A DNA stretch of 64,000 nucleotides, from the NCBI GenBank assembly GCA_027307115.1, contig DAHUXN010000046.1, forward strand, positions 1 to 64,000, read 5' to 3'. Position 1 is the first letter of the stretch. The number at the start of each line of letters is the position of its first letter. Position numbers and translations under genes: made by a program. Shown piece by piece: positions 62,220 to 64,000 of this stretch. The notes below the pieces were generated by a model that was given only the letters and a program-made list of their open reading frames with translations, was not told where the DNA came from and ran no database searches. Origin of the DNA: Acidobacteriota bacterium (GTDB lineage: Bacteria > Acidobacteriota > Terriglobia > Acidiferrales > UBA7541).

Positions 62220-63107
62220 TCAGTAAAGACGAAATTCGATTTCGAATAGCATACGGACCGCCGCCGGCTTACCGTCGGGGCCATTCGCGGGCTTGAATCT
62301 GTAGACATTTTCTATGATACCGAGAGCCTGCTGGTTTAGGTCGCAGGCTAAGCCCTGCAGAATAGTGACAGAGTGCGCCCGCCCGTCGACACCGATAATT
62401 GTATCAAGAACAATTTTACCCTGCTCGTGCATGTGGAACGCACGATTCGAGTATTGGGGGTTCGGACAATATAGGCATCCGGGTGCCGTATAACCGTTCT
62501 TGCCCGCTTGGGGCGCGCTGGAAACCGATGCCTTCTTGGCACCTCCCGCGTCCGGCGGGGGAAGCGCCTCGCTTTGCAGTTTGTCAATTTCAGGCGAGCG
62601 GTCGAAATCAGTTCTTCTCTTGAAGATCTCTTTGGCGTTCTGGGCGCGAATGACAGACACCGATAGCTCGATTCTATCGCGGACAGGACGGAGCATCCCG
62701 TCGACCATAATCTTGGCGCCCGCGTCGGAAGCGATACAGCTAGCCGTCGCCGGGTTGCTCAACGCTGAAGGCGCAACTTTGTCCTTCTGCACAGCCGCTT
62801 GAAACGTTTCATTGTTCATTAGAGAAATACCGTCCGCCGTGAGAGCGCTGGTAAATTCGTCCGCTACTTTTGCCCCTAATTCTGTTGAACCATTGCCAGG
62901 CTCCGAAAAGAAAACGATCACGAGCCGCGACCCAGATGATTTCTTGAGCGACTTAACAATGGCTGACGCTGTCTTTGCGGCGAGGGAATCGATTTGCGCC
63001 TGTTGCGTGTATGACGGGATAGCGGTGCAGGAAAAAAAGACGAGTGCGGCCGCTGAAATACAAACGATTCGGCTTAGGCGGGTTGAGATTTTGTTCAGGA
63101 GCGGCAT
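62220..63107 (-). CDS. Exported protein with TonB-type C-terminal domain
   Basis: A 295-residue protein with an N-terminal signal (ISAAALVFFSC, possibly a lipobox with Cys about residue 27). Residues 45-170 form a domain like those of FlgO/TolB-type outer proteins (RLVIVFFSEPGNGSTELGAKVADEFTSAL, SDAGAKIMVDGMLRPVRDRI). A proline-rich linker is followed by a TonB-type C-terminal domain (SNRAFHMHEQGKIVLDTIIGVDGRAHSVTILQG, ALGIIENVYRFKPANGPDGKP). No membrane anchor other than the signal and no poly-Pro spacer, so it is not a classical TonB. It lies convergent to mglA and directly upstream of nothing but follows the STAS gene on the same strand by seven bases. Confidence 0.85.
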   Translation of the reverse strand: MPLLNKISTRLSRIVCISAAALVFFSCTAIPSYTQQAQIDSLAAKTASAIVKSLKKSSGSRLVIVFFSEPGNGSTELGAKVADEFTSALTADGISLMNNETFQAAVQKDKVAPSALSNPATASCIASDAGAKIMVDGMLRPVRDRIELSVSVIRAQNAKEIFKRRTDFDRSPEIDKLQSEALPPPDAGGAKKASVSSAPQAGKNGYTAPGCLYCPNPQYSNRAFHMHEQGKIVLDTIIGVDGRAHSVTILQGLACDLNQQALGIIENVYRFKPANGPDGKPAAVRMLFEIEFRLY

Positions 63108-63114
63108 GTTGGCG

Positions 63115-63483
63115 TCACGTCGCGGCGGGCTTTGCCGTCGAAGCGAAGCTGGCGACGGCCTGGGCTTCGTTGTCCAGCGTGGGAATTATATCGATCAGGC
63201 GCGTGACGCAGAGCACTTCGCGCACGCGCCCGCAGGGATGCAAGAATTTGAACACGCCGCCCAGCCGCTTCATCGAGATAAACCCGCCTGCCAGCGCGCT
63301 CAGGCCCGAACTGTCGAGCTGCGTCACGTTGGTCAAATTCACCAGGATTTTGCGGACTGACTGAGATTCCAATTCGCGCAGGCGCGCGGCCACCAAATCG
63401 CTGTCGGCGCCGATGGTGAGGCGGCCGTCTAGGTCGACGATGGTGACGTCGCCCACTTGCCGCGTCGAAATTTTCAGTGGCAC
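63115..63483 (-). CDS. STAS-domain anti-sigma-factor antagonist
   Basis: A 122-residue single STAS domain of the SpoIIAA/RsbV type. GDVTIVDLDGRLTIG is the first strand unit, and VTQLDSSGLSALAGGF has the Asp-Ser-Ser-Gly phosphorylation site (Ser about residue 57-58). Such proteins bind anti-sigma kinases when unphosphorylated and are reset by SpoIIE-type phosphatases. No anti-sigma kinase is next to it; a SpoIIE phosphatase lies far off at 3680-4834. The TonB-C-terminal gene begins seven bases after its stop. Confidence 0.94.
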   Translation of the reverse strand: MPLKISTRQVGDVTIVDLDGRLTIGADSDLVAARLRELESQSVRKILVNLTNVTQLDSSGLSALAGGFISMKRLGGVFKFLHPCGRVREVLCVTRLIDIIPTLDNEAQAVASFASTAKPAAT

Positions 63484-63671
63484 GTGCTTCTCCTCAGCAA
63501 ATGCGTTGTCGCCGGCCGTGGCAGTCTCCCCAACTAGAATGAATGGGGAATTATACGCCCAGAATTGCGTTCCTTGATGATCCAGTGTTCCTGGAATGGC
63601 AAATCGCCCCTCGAATCGTCCTTCGAATCAAATATGGAATCGAATGCCAAATAATGCGCCGGCGCCGTGCC

Positions 63672-63701
63672 TTGACATGCTTCCCCCCCGCCGCATAGTT
63701 T
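63672..63701 (+). promoter_or_regulatory. Possible promoter of endonuclease V gene
   Basis: TTGACA at 63672-63677 and a weak ATAGTT at 63695-63700 are 17 bases apart. The start codon follows within ten bases, so the transcript would be almost leaderless. Confidence 0.35.
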
Positions 63702-63708
63702 CGCAAGG

Positions 63709-64000
63709 ATGGAATATTTGCGATTGCATCGCTGGCAAGTAACGCCGCGCGAGGCGGCGCGCATTCAGTTGCGCATCCGCGAGCGCCTGGAGCTTACCGA
63801 CCGGCTGCCGCGTATCCGCACGGTGGCTGGCGCGGATCTTGCCTACGATGCCAGGCGCAACCGGGCGATTGCCGGCGTGGTCGTTTACCGTTATCCGGAA
63901 ATGGAAGAAATCGAGCGCGTCTGGGGGGAAGGGCCAATCACTTTCCCGTATGTGCCGGGCCTGCTCAGTTTCCGCGAGATACCGGCGCTTTTGAAAGTTT
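63709..64000 (+). CDS. nfi: Endonuclease V (partial, 3' end beyond window)
   Basis: Deoxyinosine-specific nuclease that nicks DNA next to deaminated adenine. The first 97 codons are seen. VAGADLAYD (first catalytic Asp, where E. coli Nfi also has GADVGFE-like sequence), AGVVVYRYPEMEEIE and FPYVPGLLSFREIPALL are family-specific; the PYVPGLLSFRE segment is the best signature and includes the mismatch-wedge PYIP-type motif and the catalytic Glu. The ATG at 63709 is chosen as the first in frame. AAGG stands directly before it, too close for a normal ribosome site. Confidence 0.93.
   Translation, partial: MEYLRLHRWQVTPREAARIQLRIRERLELTDRLPRIRTVAGADLAYDARRNRAIAGVVVYRYPEMEEIERVWGEGPITFPYVPGLLSFREIPALLKV

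Overview
The window looks like a stretch of chromosome from an Acidobacteriota member, probably of the Terriglobia (Koribacter or Angelobacter type). The grounds are moderately high G+C, a Ser/Thr kinase fused to a TolB-like and TPR tail, a tRNA-Ile(GAT) with an encoded CCA, and dense intergenic palindromes of the form GGCACGG-TRAA-CCGTGCC. This placement is inference; there is no rRNA or other phylogenetic marker set here to test it.

Layout. 1-1511 holds a C5-cytosine methyltransferase and a Vsr mismatch endonuclease, followed by 1.1 kb of gene-free repeats. 2605-8724 carries a secreted unknown, a SpoIIE-type phosphatase, an M42 peptidase, a PilZ-like protein, a GlsB-type membrane protein and an esterase-like hydrolase. 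After tRNA-Ile comes a tightly overlapping biotin operon bioB-bioF-bioD-bioA (13022 down to 8927), then ridA, a lipoprotein that resembles an inactivated M1 peptidase, a small lipoprotein and a bifunctional Rel (p)ppGpp enzyme. 19295-28206 is a long minus-strand run: Yip1-domain protein, tgt, yajC, secD, secF, tonB, exbB, exbD, exbD and a TPR lipoprotein, so protein export is directly followed by a Ton energy system. 28595-36206 is more patchwork: an Asp-box secreted protein, a fragment of dppF, the kinase, intact dppF, a methyltransferase and dppD. 36303-38727 has two paralogous membrane proteins flanking an SRPBCC/ArsR pair.

38916-49042 is the core block rpoD, dnaG, a GNAT enzyme, mutS2, a LOG-family protein and a PBP4-type carboxypeptidase, all on the minus strand. 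Between dnaG and rpoD sits an 826 bp segment bounded by 22-23 bp inverted repeats and carrying an oppositely oriented cupin gene. 49243-53526 has a SYLF lipid-binding protein, a secreted small protein, then ruvA, a VOC-family gene, ruvB and folK. 53786-64000 has a degenerate receiver protein, a radical SAM protein with a well-formed promoter and duplicated operator-like repeats, a Cys-rich protein, an ankyrin protein, a class II aldolase, glutamate dehydrogenase, a YvcK-like factor, a TPR protein, an MglA GTPase, a TonB-C-terminal protein, a STAS protein and the start of endonuclease V.

Most interesting structure outside genes: a repeat-bounded cupin cassette and a 58 bp inverted-repeat element sharing its terminal core TGGGTCAGTTT; mosaic palindrome arrays; and a small hairpin inserted into the loops of two different repeat families whose stem covaries (CACT/AGTG versus CCCT/AGGG) around a conserved loop. 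No CRISPR array, prophage, rRNA operon or transposase gene was seen.
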